A model generated the notes under the pieces. That model was not told the origin of the DNA and did no database searches. It saw nothing but the letters and a program-made list of their open reading frames with translations. Shown here one piece after another: positions 23,963-31,824 of a stretch of 40,282 nt of DNA (positions are counted from its first letter, which is position 1; the number at the start of each line of letters is the position of its first letter). This stretch comes from Nitrosovibrio sp. Nv4 (lineage in GTDB: Bacteria; Pseudomonadota; Gammaproteobacteria; Burkholderiales; SG8-39): contig CAMDRF010000018.1 in NCBI GenBank assembly GCA_945906765.1, forward strand, positions 1 through 40,282. The letters are read 5' to 3'. The position numbers and the translations under genes are program-made.

Positions 23963-25345
23963 ATGGGTAAGAGCCTTGAATCGCGATTCGAACGCTTTAC
24001 CAACGTGATGGTCGAGGCGCTGGGGCATGCGGATCGGGCGCAGCCGGCGCGCTGGTATTTGCGCGGACTGATGCTGCCGGGGCAGCGCAAGAGCGTGGAG
24101 CCGATGGCGGCGCGGGTGCATCCGCAGGATGTGCCATCGGCGCATCAATCGATGCATCACCTGGTAGCGGACTCCGAGTGGAGCGATACGGCGTTGCTCG
24201 CTGCGGTGGCGCGCGAGGTGGTGCCGGTACTGAGCGAAGCGGGACAGGCGCCTTGTTTCTGGATTATCGATGACACCGGCTTTCGTAAATATGGCAAACA
24301 CTCGGTCGGCGTGGCGCGACAATACTGCGGCCAGTTGGGCAAGACCGAGAACTGCCAGGTGGCGGTGAGCTTGTCGCTGGCCACCGTGGAGGGCAGTGTG
24401 CCGCTGGACTATCGGCTGTATCTGCCAGAGGAGTGGACCGAAGACAAAGGTCGCTGCAAGCGTGCGGGGGTGCCCAAGGAGCTTGCCTTTGCGACCAAGG
24501 GCGAGATTGCCTGGAGGCAGATTGAGGCGGCGCTCGCTGCCGGGACCCCGCGCGGCACGGTGCTCATGGATGCCGCCTATGGCGATGAAGCGGCGTTGCG
24601 CGATCGTTTGAGCGCCGAGGCGTTGATTTACGCGGTGGGGATACGGCCGGGGACCGCGGTTTGGTGGGGTGCGCATCAACCTGCGCGCGCACCGCTCAAG
24701 CAGGGTCGTGGTCGGCGCCGCACGCGCGTTGTGCGTGATGAAACTCACCAACCGATCGGTGTGCGCGAACTCACGCAGGGGCTGTCCTCTGCCAGCTATC
24801 GCAGCGTGACTTGGCGCGAAGGCGCCAACGCGGCTCTTTCCTCGCGCTTTACGCGAGTACGCGTGCGCGCCGCGCACGCTGATCGACCCCGCGAGGAAGA
24901 ATGGTTGCTTATCGAGTGGCCCAAAGGCGAAGCCGAGCCGACCCGCTATTTCCTGTCCACCCTGCCCGCGGACATCTCGTTCAAGGACTTGGTGGCCAGC
25001 GTCAGAATGCGCTGGCGCATCGAGTGTGACTATCTCGAACTCAAGCAGGAGGTCGGTCTCGGGCATTACGAAGGGCGCAATTGGCGCGGTTTTCATCATC
25101 ATGCGAGCCTGTGTATCGCTGCCTATGGTTTCCTCATGCTGGAGCGGCTCACCAGCAGTAAAAAAAACTCCGCTCGACTCAAAGCGCCTCCCCTACCCGA
25201 AGGCTTCCGCCCGCGCGGGGCTCGGCCCGATGCAACGGCACATCCCCTGGTCGATCGCCACCATACGCTTTTGTCTGGCGCGGGCCATCGCAAGGCACCT
25301 GTGTCAGTGTCCCTGGTGCGGCAAGCCCTACGTCAGGGGAAATAG
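23963..25345 (+). CDS. IS701-family transposase
   Basis: The 460-residue product is intact. Key regions are PARWYLRGLMLPGQRKSVEP near the N-terminus, IIDDTGFRKYGKHSVGVARQ (first catalytic Asp at about residue 100), VLMDAAYGDEAALRDRL (second Asp) and RWRIECDYLELKQEVGLGHY (catalytic Glu), the DDE triad of the IS4-like superfamily. The order and motifs match IS701-type enzymes, and the full length suggests the element could still move. The start at 23963 has a near-ideal GGAGG at 6 bp, itself duplicated. Confidence 0.95.
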   Translation: MGKSLESRFERFTNVMVEALGHADRAQPARWYLRGLMLPGQRKSVEPMAARVHPQDVPSAHQSMHHLVADSEWSDTALLAAVAREVVPVLSEAGQAPCFWIIDDTGFRKYGKHSVGVARQYCGQLGKTENCQVAVSLSLATVEGSVPLDYRLYLPEEWTEDKGRCKRAGVPKELAFATKGEIAWRQIEAALAAGTPRGTVLMDAAYGDEAALRDRLSAEALIYAVGIRPGTAVWWGAHQPARAPLKQGRGRRRTRVVRDETHQPIGVRELTQGLSSASYRSVTWREGANAALSSRFTRVRVRAAHADRPREEEWLLIEWPKGEAEPTRYFLSTLPADISFKDLVASVRMRWRIECDYLELKQEVGLGHYEGRNWRGFHHHASLCIAAYGFLMLERLTSSKKNSARLKAPPLPEGFRPRGARPDATAHPLVDRHHTLLSGAGHRKAPVSVSLVRQALRQGK

Positions 25346-25352
25346 CAATAAA

Positions 25353-25368
25353 TAACACAGTACAATTA
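25353..25368 (-). repeat. IS701-type right terminal inverted repeat
   Basis: TAACACAGTACAATTA on the plus strand, reverse complement of the left repeat except at one base. Begins 7 bp after the transposase stop. Confidence 0.85.
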
Positions 25369-25552
25369 CGAAAGCTCCCTAACCCTTCCATCCCCGATGT
25401 GCGAACAAGACGGACGGATGATTTGGTGCTGGTCGACATCGAGGCGTTCAAGTTCGACGATCCTTACCAGAGGCACGAACGCGGCGAGATCGGCGCGCCG
25501 CAGTACTTCACCCATTTGCGCACCGTTCTGAAGCTCAGGGCGCAGGTATGAT
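25369..25552 (+). pseudogene. C-terminal stub of an unidentified gene cut by the IS element
   Basis: From the right end of the IS a frame reads KLPNPSIPDVRTRRTDDLVL then VDIEAFKFDDPYQRHERGEI and GAPQYFTHLRTVLKLRAQV to a TGA at 25550-25552. Codon use is GC-rich at third positions and the stub stops 6 bp before the amidase start, as expected for an upstream operon partner. There is no start codon with a proper N-terminus, and the matching 5' part is not seen left of the IS. I do not recognise the family. Confidence 0.5.
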
Positions 25553-25558
25553 CTCCGG

Positions 25559-26953
25559 ATGACACACGACGAACTCGCATTCGCGCCCGTTCACAGCCTC
25601 GCCTCCGAGATGGCCGCCGGCAGGCTCACGTCCGCGAAACTGACCGAAGCCTGCCTCGAGCGCATCAGGCGCCACGGCGAAAAGCTGCACGCCTTCGTAG
25701 CGCTCTACGCCGAAGAAGCATTCCGGGCGGCGCGCGCGGCGGACGAAGCGATCGCCTCCGGCCACCGCATCGGCCCGTTCCACGGCATCCCGGTGGCGCT
25801 GAAGGACATCATCGACCTGAAGGGCCGCATCACCACCGGCGGCTCGAAGGTATGGGAGAAGCGCGTTTCGCCGCGCACCGCGACGCTGGCGCGCAAACTG
25901 ATCGGCGCGGGCATGATCGTGCTCGGCAAGACGCACAGCGTCGAGTTCGCGATGGGCAGCTTCGGCACCAACACGCACATGGGCACGCCGTGGAATCCCT
26001 GGGACATGAAAGAGCTGCGCGCGCCCGGCGGTTCCAGTTCCGGCACCGGCGTGGCAGTCGCCGCGGGCCTCGCGCCCTGGGGCATCGGCACCGACACCGG
26101 AGGCTCGGTGCGAATTCCGGCATCCTGGTGCGGCCTTGCCGGCCTGAAGACCACCATCGGGCGCATCAGCGTGCACGGCGTGCTGCCGCTCGCGCACACG
26201 CTGGATACGCCGGGGCCGATGTGCCGGAGCGTCGAGGACGCGGCGCTGCTCTACAACCTGCTGCAGGGCCCGGATCCGCTCGATCCGCTCACCCTGCGCC
26301 GGCCGCCGGACGATCCGATGCCGCTGCTCAAGCGCGGCGTGGCCGGGCTCGTGCTTGCGCGTCTGCCGGCCAGCGAGCGCGGTCAGGTCGATGCAGAGGT
26401 GCTCGCCGCCTACGATGCCTCGCTGGCCGTGCTGGAAAAACTCGGCGCGAAGCTGGTCGACGTGAAGCTGCCGCGCAGTTTCGCCGAGCTGGGCGCGATG
26501 GCCGGGCGAATCATCGGTTGCGAGGGCTATTCCTACGTCGGCACATTGACGGACGATCCCGCGCAACCGGTCGATCCGCACGTGCGGCCGCGTATCGGTC
26601 TGGGAAAAGGGGTAAGCGCGCGCGACTACCTGCTGCTGCTGCGCGAGCGCGAGCAATTGAAGCGCGACTGGTCGAAGGCCCTGGCCGGCTGCGATGCGCT
26701 GCTCGCCCCGACCACGCTGACCGCGGCGCCGCGCGTCGCCGACATCGACCAGTCGGGCACTGCGGCGGTCATCACGCGGGCGATCAACCTGGTGGACGGC
26801 TGCGCGCTCGCGGTGCGCAATGGTTTCACACGAAATGGCCTGCCGGCCTCGTTGCAGATTGCGTGCCGGGGATATGACGAAGCTACGGCGCTGCGCATCG
26901 GCTGGGCGTATGAGCAGGCGGCCGGCTGGCGCGAGCGCCATCCAACCCTATAG
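25559..26953 (+). CDS. Amidase-signature family amidase
   Basis: The 464-residue product contains the Ser-cisSer-Lys triad region: Lys82 in GIPVALKDIIDLKGR, the Ser cluster in APGGSSSGTGVAVAAG (159-161), and the nucleophile Ser183 in IGTDTGGSVRIPASWCGLAG. These enzymes hydrolyse carboxamides to acids and ammonia; GatA-like or xenobiotic amide roles are both possible, but no gatB or gatC is nearby, so a catabolic amidase is more likely. The stop lies in CTATAG, which also contains the stop of the convergent acyl-CoA dehydrogenase gene. Confidence 0.93.
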   Translation: MTHDELAFAPVHSLASEMAAGRLTSAKLTEACLERIRRHGEKLHAFVALYAEEAFRAARAADEAIASGHRIGPFHGIPVALKDIIDLKGRITTGGSKVWEKRVSPRTATLARKLIGAGMIVLGKTHSVEFAMGSFGTNTHMGTPWNPWDMKELRAPGGSSSGTGVAVAAGLAPWGIGTDTGGSVRIPASWCGLAGLKTTIGRISVHGVLPLAHTLDTPGPMCRSVEDAALLYNLLQGPDPLDPLTLRRPPDDPMPLLKRGVAGLVLARLPASERGQVDAEVLAAYDASLAVLEKLGAKLVDVKLPRSFAELGAMAGRIIGCEGYSYVGTLTDDPAQPVDPHVRPRIGLGKGVSARDYLLLLREREQLKRDWSKALAGCDALLAPTTLTAAPRVADIDQSGTAAVITRAINLVDGCALAVRNGFTRNGLPASLQIACRGYDEATALRIGWAYEQAAGWRERHPTL

Positions 26954-28081
26954 ACGCTTTGCCACCTCTTCCAGCATGACCTCGGTAGCGCCGCCGCCGA
27001 TGGTCTGCACGCGCGCGTCGCGGTACATGCGCTCGATGGCGGATTCCTTGATGTAGCCGAAACCGCCGTGGAATTGCAGGCAGTCGTAGACCACGTCGTT
27101 CAGCAGTTCCGCGCAGTAAGCCTTGGCCATCGAGACTTCCTTGACGCAGTCGCGGCCCTGCGCGTCGAGCGAAGCGGCATACAGCACGAGCTGGCGCCCG
27201 GCCTCGACCTTCGCGGCGAGCATCGACAGCCGCTGCCGGATCACCTGCTTGTCCCACAGCGGCGCGCCGAAGGCCTTGCGCGTGCACACGTACTCCAGCG
27301 TGAGCTCGATCGCACGCGACGCCTCCCCCATTGCCATGGCGGAGATCGCGATGCGCTCGTTCTGGAAGTTCTTCATGATGGCGTAGAAGCCGCGGTTCTC
27401 CTCGCCCAGCAGGTTGGCGGCGGGCACCCGGCAGTCGTCGAACACCAGCTCGGCGGTGTCGGAGGAGCGCCAGCCCATCTTTTCCAGCTTGCGCCCGACG
27501 GAAAAGCCCCTCATCCCCTTCTCGACAATGAATATCGAAATACCCTTGGAGCCGGCGGCCGGATCGGTTTTGGCGGCAATAAAGTAAAGGTCGGCCAATG
27601 CGCCGTTGGTAATGAACATTTTCGAGCCCTTCAGCACCCAGTCACCGCCATCGCGTCGTGCGCTGGTACGGATCGCCTTCACGTCCGATCCGGCATCCGG
27701 CTCGGTAACGCCGACCGCGGTGATCAGTTCCCCCGACACCACACCCGGCAGGAAACGCTTGATCTGCTCCGGCGACCCCGCGTTCACCAGGTGCGGCGAG
27801 GCCATGTCGGTATGCACGAGTACGGTGATCGCGAAGCCGCCGAAGGTCGAACGGCCGAGCTCCTCGGCCAGCAGCGCGGTTGCGCGCGCATCGAGCGCGC
27901 CGCCGCCGAACTCTTCCGCATAGCGCAGGCCGAGAAATCCCAGTTTCCCCATCTCGCGCAGCACCTCGCGCGGCACGAAGCCCTGCTCTTCCCAGGCATG
28001 CGCCTTCGGCACCACTTCTTTCTCGACAAAGCGGCGGATGGTTTCGCGCAGCAGTTGAAGCGTCTGTTCCGAATCTGTCAT
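26948..28081 (-). CDS. Acyl-CoA dehydrogenase
   Basis: The 377-residue protein (ATG at 28081; a GTG at 28087 is possible) has the FAD and substrate motifs AVGVTEPDAGSDVKAIRT, FITNGALADLYFIAAKT and QFHGGFGYIKESAIERMYRD. The C-terminal motif reads RDARVQTIGGGATEVMLEE: the position held by the catalytic Glu in medium-chain enzymes (YEG) is Gly here. As in isovaleryl-type enzymes, the base is probably the Glu of FQNERIAISAMAMGEA. It would desaturate an acyl-CoA, passing electrons to ETF. The start lies next to the end of the broken PIN gene. Confidence 0.93.
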   Translation of the reverse strand: MTDSEQTLQLLRETIRRFVEKEVVPKAHAWEEQGFVPREVLREMGKLGFLGLRYAEEFGGGALDARATALLAEELGRSTFGGFAITVLVHTDMASPHLVNAGSPEQIKRFLPGVVSGELITAVGVTEPDAGSDVKAIRTSARRDGGDWVLKGSKMFITNGALADLYFIAAKTDPAAGSKGISIFIVEKGMRGFSVGRKLEKMGWRSSDTAELVFDDCRVPAANLLGEENRGFYAIMKNFQNERIAISAMAMGEASRAIELTLEYVCTRKAFGAPLWDKQVIRQRLSMLAAKVEAGRQLVLYAASLDAQGRDCVKEVSMAKAYCAELLNDVVYDCLQFHGGFGYIKESAIERMYRDARVQTIGGGATEVMLEEVAKRL

Positions 28082-28083
28082 GG

Positions 28084-28397
28084 TCACGTAAGTGTACCCA
28101 ATGAATGATCCGGACTGATGAGCGCAAGCTTCGCAAAATAGGTCCGGTAGCGGCGCGTATCTCGCGTCAGCAGCGGAATGCCAGCCACCGCCGCATGGGC
28201 GCCTATGAAGAAATCAGGCAACACCCCGGTCTTCGCGCCGCTCCTGCGGCGATAGTGCAGGAAGGCCTTGCCGGCGAGAAACAGCGCTTCCCGGGGAACC
28301 GGCTCGACGCGGCTTCGAGCTGCTGCTGCGACCAGTGCCGCCACCTCGCATCATCCTTCACGACGTCGAGGATGACGTTGGTGTCGACCAGCAGCAA
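28084..28397 (-). pseudogene. PIN-domain (VapC-like) toxin with internal deletion
   Basis: A TTG at 28397 begins LLVDTNVILDVVKDDARWRH and WSQQQLEAASS, a normal PIN N-terminus with the first catalytic Asp. At 28302-28310 the protein-like sequence passes to another frame: RVEPVPREALFLAGKAFLHY, RRRSGAKTGVLPDFFIGAHA and AVAGIPLLTRDTRRYRTYF, to a TGA at 28084. A stretch of roughly 35-40 residues with the mid-domain Glu is gone. The nine bases GCGTCGAGC at the junction read correctly in both flanking frames (Ala-Ser-Ser, and inside Arg-Val-Glu-Pro), the pattern of deletion between direct repeats. No antitoxin gene is visible upstream, where the MFS gene ends about 50 bp away. Confidence 0.85.
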
Positions 28398-28449
28398 TCA
28401 GTCCCCGCCGCGGGTCTGGCTGCGCCCCGGTGTTTCCGCTGCGGCGTAC

Positions 28450-29619
28450 CTAGAGGCGCCGCGCCGCCAGCCGGCGCCGGAATTCCAGCGCCAGCAGCGG
28501 CAGCCCCACGGCTGCGACCGCGAATACCGGGCGCGTGCCGACCGCGTCCACCACGTGCGACGCGAGCCACACGCCGGTTGACTGTCCGCTGAACAGGCAC
28601 AACGCGAACAACGCCACCGCGGCGCCGCGCGACTCGGGCGCCATCTGCGTGGCGTGCAACTGGAGCGTGTTGTGCAGCATGTAGAGCCCGGCGCCCAGCG
28701 CCATCAGGCAGGGCACGGCAATGTCCGGCCCCGGCGCCAGTGCGAGACCGAGGTACCCGACCCCGATGCATAGTCCACCCGCAAGCACCAGGCCGCGCTC
28801 GCCAAGGCGCGGCACCAGTCGTCCGGCAACGGCGGCGTAGAGCAGGCCGCCGGCAGCGAATGCCGCGATCAATGCGCCGCTTGCCGCGATGCCCAGTCCC
28901 AGGTAGCGATGCGCGTGGTACGCCGCGAACGCGAGCGGTCCGTAGAGCAGCACGCCTTCGATGAATACCACCGCCAGGATCACGCGTACCCATGGAATCC
29001 GCGTCAGACCGATCATGCGCAGGAACGCCTGTGCAATGGTCTCGCTCGCCTTGGCCGTCTGCCGCGTCACCGGATTGGTCTGCAGTTCGAACCACAGCAA
29101 CGCCGCGCTAACAACGTACAGGCCGGAGAGCGCGATAAAGATCGCGCGCCAGCCGTACAACTCGCCGAGCCACCCGGAGGCCGTGGTGGCAAGCGCGATG
29201 CCGAGCATGCTGCCGATGAGGAAGCGCGCGAGCACCGGCTGGCGCCGCTCGTAGGGCACCACGTCGCCGATCCAGGCGATGGCAAGCGGCACGATCGCGC
29301 CCACCGTGGCGCCGGTGGCGAAACGCGCCGCAACGAGCAGCGGCAGCGTGGGCGCGAACGCGCAGGCGAGATTGCCCACCGCCGAGATCGCCGTGACCCA
29401 GAACACCATGCGGTACTTGCCGATGCGGTCGCTGAGCGGGCCGTTGACGATCTGCAGCACGCCGTAGGCCACTGCAAACGCCGTGATCACCGCGGAGGCG
29501 CCGCCGGCGGAGGTGCCGAAGCTCTCGGCCAGCAAGGGCAGCAGCGGGTCCACCGCGCGCAGCGCCGAGGCGCTCGCAAAAGATGCGAGCGCCAGGACGA
29601 CGACCGCGCGTCCGCTCAT
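28450..29619 (-). CDS. Major facilitator superfamily transporter
   Basis: The 389-residue protein has about twelve hydrophobic helices. The cytoplasmic motif A between helices 2 and 3 appears as NGPLSDRIGKYRMVFW, with the related APE/ERR motifs later (PYERRQPVLARF). It resembles drug or metabolite efflux carriers (YajR/AraJ-type DHA1 group), or it may take up aromatic acids. It follows the acyl-CoA ligase by 16 bp and is the last gene of the pcaHG operon, so transport of the pathway substrate or export of a by-product is plausible (inference). Confidence 0.9.
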   Translation of the reverse strand: MSGRAVVVLALASFASASALRAVDPLLPLLAESFGTSAGGASAVITAFAVAYGVLQIVNGPLSDRIGKYRMVFWVTAISAVGNLACAFAPTLPLLVAARFATGATVGAIVPLAIAWIGDVVPYERRQPVLARFLIGSMLGIALATTASGWLGELYGWRAIFIALSGLYVVSAALLWFELQTNPVTRQTAKASETIAQAFLRMIGLTRIPWVRVILAVVFIEGVLLYGPLAFAAYHAHRYLGLGIAASGALIAAFAAGGLLYAAVAGRLVPRLGERGLVLAGGLCIGVGYLGLALAPGPDIAVPCLMALGAGLYMLHNTLQLHATQMAPESRGAAVALFALCLFSGQSTGVWLASHVVDAVGTRPVFAVAAVGLPLLALEFRRRLAARRL

Positions 29620-29635
29620 CGCGGCGCCAACGACA

Positions 29636-31105
29636 TCAGAGTCCGAACTCCTTCAAAGCATGCTCTCGCAGTTTTGTCTTCTGCACCTTGCCGCTCGCGG
29701 TCATGCCGATCGCTTCGAAGTCGTGGACGATTTTCAGGTAACGCGGAACCCGGAAATTTGCGCAACGTTGCCTGACCCAAGCGATCAGTTGTTCTTGCGT
29801 CGCTTGAAATCCAGAACGTAAAGTCACATAAGCACAACCAACTTCACCCAAGCGTTCGTTCGGAACCCCCACTACCTGCGCGGTTTCCACCGCGGGGTGC
29901 GAGAGCAGCACTTCCTCCACCTCGGCCGGCGCGACGTTTTCGCCGCCGACGCGGAACACGTCCTTCAGGCGCCCTGCCATGCGCAGGCGGCCCTCGACAT
30001 TGAGTTCTCCGAGATCGCCGGTGCGCAGCCAGCCGTCAGCCGTAAACGCCTTGGCCGTGGCGTCGGGGTCGTTGCAATAGCCACGCATGATGCTCCAGCC
30101 CCGGACCTGAATTTCTTTCTCTGCCGAAATTCTTATTTCAATTCCGGGAAGAGGAAGAGCCAGACCCTGAACACGAAGCTCCTCCGGATCGCGCCAGTCG
30201 CTCATCACCACGTTGGGCGAGGCTTCCGACAGGCCGTAGGCGGCGCAGACCGACTTCATGCCGAGCCGGTCGATGATCGCGCGCATGGTCTGGGGCCCCG
30301 CCGCGGCCCAGCCGCCGCGCAGCGAGAGCTTGCGCCGGGGCAAATCCTCGTGGCCCATGAGCATCTGGAAAATGGTGTCGTTGCCCGAGATCAGCGTGCA
30401 GCGTTCGCGCTCGAGCATTTCCAGCGCCGCGCGCGCTTCGAAGGTCGGCAGCGTCACGAGGCAACAGCCGAACAGCAGCGACATCAGCGCCGACAAGGTG
30501 GAGCCGCCGACGTGAAAGAAGGGCCGGCAATTGAAGTAGCGGTCCCCCGGCAGCACGCCGATGCGCGTCCCCGCCGCCCACGCATTGCGCAGCATGCTAT
30601 CGTGCGTGAGCATCACTCCCTTCGGATAGGCGGTGGTGCCGGAAGTAAATTGGATCAGCAACAGATCTCCGGGCTGGACTTTGACCGGCGTGTATTTGCC
30701 CTGCCGCAGCCGAGAAACGTCAATCGCAGTGCTGAAACCAATCTCTCTGATCATCGCCCCGAAATCGATGTTCAGAAAACGATCTACATAAAACAACGCT
30801 TTGGCGCCTGATTTCTTCAGGCCAAAATCGATTTCGTTCGCCTTGAAACGAGTATTGACCGGCACGGTAACCGCGCCGATCAGCGCCGCAGCGTAAAACA
30901 GCGTCAGCCATTGCTCGCCGTTGGGCATCAGGATCGCGACAGGGTCGCCCTTGCCGATGCCGAGCGCCTGCATCGACCCTGCAGTTTCTTTTACTTTCTC
31001 AAAAAGGTTTCCATACGAAATACGAACCGAGGGCGTGACCAGAGCCTCGGCGTCAGGATCCTTCTCAATCAGAAAATTCCCGAGCGTCTTCGGCTGCCAG
31101 CTCAC
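29636..31105 (-). CDS. AMP-forming acyl-CoA synthetase (ANL family)
   Basis: The 489-residue product has the P-loop-like motif LIQFTSGTTAYPKGVMLTHD, the A4-A5 region AAYGLSEASPNVVMSDW, GWLRTGDLGELNVEGRLRMA with the hinge at GRLKDVFRVGGEN, and the catalytic Lys in TASGKVQKTKLRE. It adenylates a carboxylate and makes its CoA thioester. The neighbours (two crotonases, a MarR regulator and a protocatechuate-type dioxygenase) would fit an aromatic or hydroxycinnamate-type acid, but a fatty or dicarboxylic acid is equally possible. The GTG start at 31105 overlaps the upstream stop (GTGA). AT-rich codons appear around 29770-29830, 30120-30170 and 30700-30880. Confidence 0.93.
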   Translation of the reverse strand: MSWQPKTLGNFLIEKDPDAEALVTPSVRISYGNLFEKVKETAGSMQALGIGKGDPVAILMPNGEQWLTLFYAAALIGAVTVPVNTRFKANEIDFGLKKSGAKALFYVDRFLNIDFGAMIREIGFSTAIDVSRLRQGKYTPVKVQPGDLLLIQFTSGTTAYPKGVMLTHDSMLRNAWAAGTRIGVLPGDRYFNCRPFFHVGGSTLSALMSLLFGCCLVTLPTFEARAALEMLERERCTLISGNDTIFQMLMGHEDLPRRKLSLRGGWAAAGPQTMRAIIDRLGMKSVCAAYGLSEASPNVVMSDWRDPEELRVQGLALPLPGIEIRISAEKEIQVRGWSIMRGYCNDPDATAKAFTADGWLRTGDLGELNVEGRLRMAGRLKDVFRVGGENVAPAEVEEVLLSHPAVETAQVVGVPNERLGEVGCAYVTLRSGFQATQEQLIAWVRQRCANFRVPRYLKIVHDFEAIGMTASGKVQKTKLREHALKEFGL

Positions 31106-31824
31106 TTTTTTCCCATCCAGCTGCCGCTGGCGAGCTGCTCGTCGATGGCGGCGATTTCCATCTCCAGCGCGCTTTGGGGGTCGAGTTCCACGCCGCGATC
31201 GATGCAGCGCTTTGCCAGGCGCAACGATTGGGATGGAGCATTGAGGATTTTTTTTCCTATTTCTTCCAAGGTTGACTCCAAGTCAGAAGCACAGACCAAC
31301 CTCGAGACCAAACCTGCTTCCCTCGCCTCCTCCGCGTCAAGGGTCCGGCCGGTGAACAGCATGTCCTTGGCGAGGCGCTTGCCGAGGATGCGCGGCAGGC
31401 GCTGCGTGGCGCCGACGGTGCCGCGCAGCGCCTCCGGCGTGCGGAAGGATGCGTCCGGCGTCGCCACGATGAAATCGCAGGCGCCGGCGATCTCGCAACC
31501 CGAACCGACCACGGCCCCCTCGACCACCGCGACGGCCGGCATCGGCAGGGCTTCGAGTGCCGCGTAGGCGGCGAAGCCCTGCATGCGGCGCTTGCGCACC
31601 TGGGCCTCGCCCATGCCCTGCCGTTCCTTGAGATCGGCCCCGGCGCAGAACACGGGACCGTTGGCACGTATCAGTACAAGCCTTATCTCCTTGTTTGATT
31701 GAATTTCCTTAAAAACAGAAATGAATCGGTCGCACATCTCCAGGTTGAGCGCATTGCGGCTCTGCGGGCGGTTCAGGGTGAGGGTCGCGACGCCTTGCGA
31801 GACTGAATACAGGACCACGCTCAT
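31102..31824 (-). CDS. Enoyl-CoA hydratase/isomerase with both catalytic glutamates
   Basis: The 240-residue protein has the oxyanion motif FCAGADLKERQ, the first catalytic Glu in VVGSGCEIAGACD (Glu111) and the second in FRTPEALRG (Glu131). So it should be a true hydratase, unlike two other crotonases in the window. Start and stop overlap its neighbours: ATGA with the CoA-transferase gene before it and GTGA with the ligase gene after it. The stretches 31240-31310 and 31690-31740 use AT-rich codons (EIGKKILNAPSQS; FISVFKEIQSNKEI). Confidence 0.93.
   Translation of the reverse strand: MSVVLYSVSQGVATLTLNRPQSRNALNLEMCDRFISVFKEIQSNKEIRLVLIRANGPVFCAGADLKERQGMGEAQVRKRRMQGFAAYAALEALPMPAVAVVEGAVVGSGCEIAGACDFIVATPDASFRTPEALRGTVGATQRLPRILGKRLAKDMLFTGRTLDAEEAREAGLVSRLVCASDLESTLEEIGKKILNAPSQSLRLAKRCIDRGVELDPQSALEMEIAAIDEQLASGSWMGKK

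Larger units (their letters stand above)
23883..25368 (+). mobile_element. IS701-family insertion sequence
   Basis: The element is 1486 bp from the outer ends of a 16-bp inverted repeat: TAATTGCACTGTGTTA (23883-23898) and, read inward from the other end, TAATTGTACTGTGTTA (25353-25368), 15 of 16 identical. It holds a single full-length DDE transposase gene. I could not find a matching 4-bp target duplication directly outside the repeats (left AGGC, right CGAA), and trimming one to four bases does not produce one. This may mean the true ends differ by a few bases, or one flank was lost after insertion. A gene stub just right of the element favours the latter. Confidence 0.85.

Noticed and set aside
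23879-25372. Target-site duplication flanking the IS
   Set aside because: AGGC and CGAA do not match, and shifting the ends by one to four bases gives no direct repeat.
28084-28450. Complete VapBC toxin-antitoxin pair
   Set aside because: The PIN gene is broken and no antitoxin frame is visible between it and the MFS gene.
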